The position numbers and the translations under genes were made by a program. A stretch of DNA of 32,302 nt from Salinisphaera sp. (lineage in GTDB: Bacteria > Pseudomonadota > Gammaproteobacteria > Nevskiales > Salinisphaeraceae). The notes under the pieces are model-generated. The model was not told where the DNA came from, did no database searches, and saw nothing but the letters and a program-made list of their open reading frames with translations. Below are positions 31,634 to 32,302 of the stretch, in pieces (within the stretch, counting starts at the first letter, position 1; every line of letters starts with the position of its first letter). The DNA lies in the NCBI RefSeq assembly GCF_002729955.1, contig NZ_PBYA01000045.1:1-32302 (forward strand), in the 5' to 3' direction.

Positions 31634-31922
31634 CTTGAACAATAGAGGTAAGCAGTAACAACTGGTGGTCGCGGCAAGCGCAAGGCCGGACCGAGGAGGG
31701 TTCGAACCGTTAGAGGTTCGACGAGGGCGCAGCGCGGGAACGGTGGAGCGAAGCGACGCCGGCCCGAAGGGCGAGACGCGAAGCGTCGAGTGGTCTTTCT
31801 CTGTTTTGCCAGTTGAACAAGTTGGAAGGCAGGCCGCGGTCTGCTTTTAAGTCTGAATCGCCACGCTGGCTAGCGCCCTTGCAGGCAGCGCCGGAATTGG
31901 CGACAGTCGGGTGGTTGGCAGC
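31634..31922 (+). other. Hairpin-rich spacer between tRNA-Tyr and tRNA-Gly
   Basis: A 289-nt gene-free spacer, unusually long for a tRNA operon. It contains three GAA-triloop hairpins: GC-GAA-GC (31748-31754), GCCC-GAA-GGGC (31762-31772) and GACGC-GAA-GCGTC (31775-31787). Two fragments resemble a tRNA T-arm (GGGTTCGAACC at 31698-31708 and GAGGTTCGA at 31713-31721). The 3' flank of tRNA-Tyr (TTGAACAA and what follows, 31635-31655) recurs at 31813-31832, 178 nt further on. It looks like a partial, diverged duplication of the tRNA-Tyr 3' end and flank. Short arginine-rich frames here are not convincing genes. Confidence 0.55.
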
Positions 31923-31996
<74 letters not shown>

Positions 31997-32001
31997 GAGT
32001 T

Positions 32002-32017
32002 TGCCGCTTCGGCGGCA
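32002..32017 (+). repeat. TTCG-tetraloop hairpin between tRNA-Gly and tRNA-Thr
   Basis: TGCCGC (32002-32007), loop TTCG and GCGGCA (32012-32017), closed by C-G, an especially stable tetraloop. There is no T-run, so it is more likely an RNA-processing spacer structure than a terminator. Confidence 0.6.
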
Positions 32018-32029
32018 GTGACAGTTAAG

Positions 32030-32104
<75 letters not shown>

Positions 32105-32172
32105 GTATTGCCGGCGATGCAATGGCGTGGTCGGCGCGCGATGCGTTTTGCGTCGCGGCTACGGCGAGTTGA

Positions 32173-32302
<130 letters not shown>

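Noticed and set aside
31665-31850. A 61-codon open frame in the tRNA-Tyr/tRNA-Gly spacer.
   Set aside because: It spans the hairpins and tRNA-like fragments, has no ribosome binding site and no recognisable similarity; I treat the segment as non-coding.

Overview
The window looks like chromosomal core DNA of a motile, high-GC gammaproteobacterium. The evidence is an EF-Tu start and a birA / pantothenate kinase / tRNA-Thr-Tyr-Gly-Thr / tuf order that match the enterobacterial birA-coaA-thrU-tyrU-glyT-thrT-tufB arrangement, together with FliA, pyruvate kinase, AidB and EmrAB-type proteins of gammaproteobacterial character. A halophilic or marine lineage such as Salinisphaera would fit, but that is a guess from general resemblance. 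No prophage, transposase, CRISPR array or plasmid function is visible.

Left part (1-3.6 kb): a motility block. The 5' end of flagellin (minus strand) lies opposite fliA, which encodes sigma-28, and is followed by a methyl-accepting chemotaxis receptor. Both flagellin and the receptor are preceded by good sigma-28 promoters, so the regulator sits beside two of its probable targets. A strong terminator closes the block.

3.6-9.2 kb: a minus-strand CynX-like transporter, then a plus-strand run of pyk, a patatin-like phospholipase, maf and a BASS-family symporter. The last three overlap by 4 nt stop/start junctions. 9.2-12.9 kb (minus strand): a gamma-glutamylcyclotransferase-like gene, an MFS transporter, exported MsrA and a PhaC-like alpha/beta hydrolase. 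12.9-14.5 kb (plus): a coupled Nudix hydrolase and LACTB2-like metallo-beta-lactamase pair. 14.5-19.1 kb (minus): a marR-tolC-emrA-emrB tripartite efflux operon in which all four genes overlap by 4 nt, with a palindromic operator over the promoter. 19.3-23.6 kb (minus): aidB-type acyl-CoA dehydrogenase, an orphan pstS under a Pho box, and murB.

23.7-31.3 kb (plus): a HAD phosphatase with two SMR-like four-helix membrane proteins (an ArnE/ArnF-like pair), an M61 peptidase, an acyl-CoA ligase, plsY, birA and coaX, tightly packed. 31.3 kb to the end: four tRNA genes and the start of tuf, with an internal stable-RNA type promoter in front of tRNA-Tyr.

The least explained signals are non-coding. 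They are: a 48-49 nt repeat present twice (upstream of pyk and between marR and aidB); an inverted repeat built from six 10-bp units upstream of aidB/pstS; a hairpin-rich segment downstream of tRNA-Tyr carrying T-arm-like fragments and a direct repeat of the tRNA 3' flank; and pstS, which lacks any ATG, GTG or TTG start ahead of its lipoprotein signal. I do not see a clear new multi-gene defence or biosynthetic system. The best gene-level candidate for follow-up is the HAD plus paired SMR-like cassette.
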